Source: Anodontia alba (Eukaryota > Mollusca > Bivalvia > Lucinida > Lucinidae). Taken from it: a stretch of 64,000 nucleotides of DNA. This document shows, in pieces, positions 63,549-64,000 of this stretch; the stretch's first letter is position 1, and each line of letters opens with the position of its first letter. The stretch lies in contig OZ024821.1 of the NCBI GenBank assembly GCA_964016985.1, positions 17,781,211 through 17,845,210 on the forward strand, in the 5' to 3' direction. The notes beneath the pieces were generated by a model. That model did not search any database and was not told the origin of the DNA. It saw only the letters and a list, made by a program, of their open reading frames with translations. A program made the position numbers and the translations under genes.

Positions 63549-63718
63549 ATAGTTCCAGATAAGGCATTTTTTTTTTTTTTTTTCAAATGGAAAAATTCTG
63601 AAACTTTTCTTATTTCTCCACAAAAACATATGTTGTGAGTACTCATTAGAAGCACCTCACTAACGTATACTGACATCATATATGTTTTTGTGGAGAAATA
63701 AAAAAAAATATTGTGTAG
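63549..63718. repeat. M2 hairpin MITE copy, right core shortened
   Basis: CATAGTTCCAGATAAGGCA opens it. TTATTTCTCCACAAAAACAT and its complement form the arms. The right half of the core is replaced by CACTAACGTATACTGACATC. Confidence 0.65.
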
Positions 63719-63721
63719 ATA

Positions 63722-63895
63722 CAGTGGACTCTCATTATCTCACTCCATTCCAAGGCATCATAATTTTCAGTTTGATATAACAGCAGTTTGAGATAACAGG
63801 AGTTATAAGCAAAACTAAATCAACTTGATCAAAAGTTTAGTTTGACTTAAGCTGTAGTTTGAGTTATCAGCATTTGAGATCGCGAGAGTCAACTG
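63722..63895. repeat. Tc1/pogo-type MITE with CAGT ends
   Basis: CAGTGGACTCTCATTATCTC opens it and GAGATCGCGAGAGTCAACTG closes it. A TA precedes it; TT rather than TA follows. Inside, ATAACAGCAGTTTGAGATAA resembles ends of Tc1-like MITEs. Confidence 0.6.
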
Positions 63896-64000
63896 TTTAG
63901 GAAACAGGGCTCTGTAAATTCTGAAATCTGAATTGGTCCAGCCGATGACGATGATGTCATCAATGAGCCCATTTCCAAAAAAAAATATAATATCACCTGT

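Larger units (their letters stand above)
61047..64000. other. Intron upstream of e1: MITEs only, next laminin exon not reached
   Basis: The exon encoding the first half of L4 should precede e1 on the minus strand, but I find no laminin-like codons from 59172 to 64000. A possible donor (GTGATA on the minus strand) ends at 63996 with four bases left, too little to call an exon. Confidence 0.5.

Noticed and set aside
63889..64000. Open minus-strand stretch reading GLIDDIIVIGWTNSDF near the window edge
   Set aside because: It looks superficially like the L4 LIDD motif, but it overlaps a CAGT-ended MITE, lacks a matching acceptor and is out of order relative to e1.

Overview
The window is eukaryotic, AT-rich, intron-rich DNA, most likely from a bivalve mollusc. 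The case for a bivalve rests on several Pearl-like elements (tandem core repeats followed by an (ACGG)n microsatellite, a type described from bivalves), DIRS and Ngaro tyrosine-recombinase retrotransposons, tRNA-derived SINEs with GTTT-rich tails and many small hairpin transposons. The species cannot be named from the sequence.

One host gene is recognisable and it runs through the whole window on the minus strand: a laminin gamma chain, most like laminin gamma-1 (LAMC1). Sixteen exons (3,179 coding nt, about 1,058 residues plus the stop) run from the second half of the laminin IV domain at 59171 down to the stop codon at 6132. All exon phases join cleanly with GT/AG borders. In order they encode half of L4, the LEb row of EGF-like modules with an exact nidogen-binding NIDPNAV motif, a CPPC pair opening the coiled coil, the long coiled coil, and a C-terminal LPTGCF motif. 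The N-terminal LN and LEa part lies beyond 64000.

The introns make up about 94% of the gene's span in the window and are filled with transposons. Element A (ORFs 11281-15413) is an Ngaro-like retrotransposon with a zinc-finger Gag-like ORF, reverse transcriptase/RNase H, tyrosine recombinase and an SGNH hydrolase. Element B (33735-39937) and element C (47631-54388) are minus-strand DIRS elements, each with inverted terminal repeats and an internal complementary region that reproduces the circle junction. B is nearly intact; C is broken, largely by small tandem duplications. A mariner copy (26819-28055, TA duplication) is decayed.

The remaining introns hold six Pearl/HINE-like elements (P1-P6), tRNA-related SINEs including two nested insertions with clear target duplications, and several MITE families. 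These are M1 (11 copies ending GGGCCC), M2 (about 20 long hairpins), M3 (CAGT ends, TA target), M4, M5, M6 (piggyBac-like, TTAA) and M8. Many insertions are nested, so relative ages can be read. A 31-bp minisatellite next to one exon is an amplified copy of that exon's own splice acceptor. No second host gene, functional tRNA, rRNA or CRISPR array was found.
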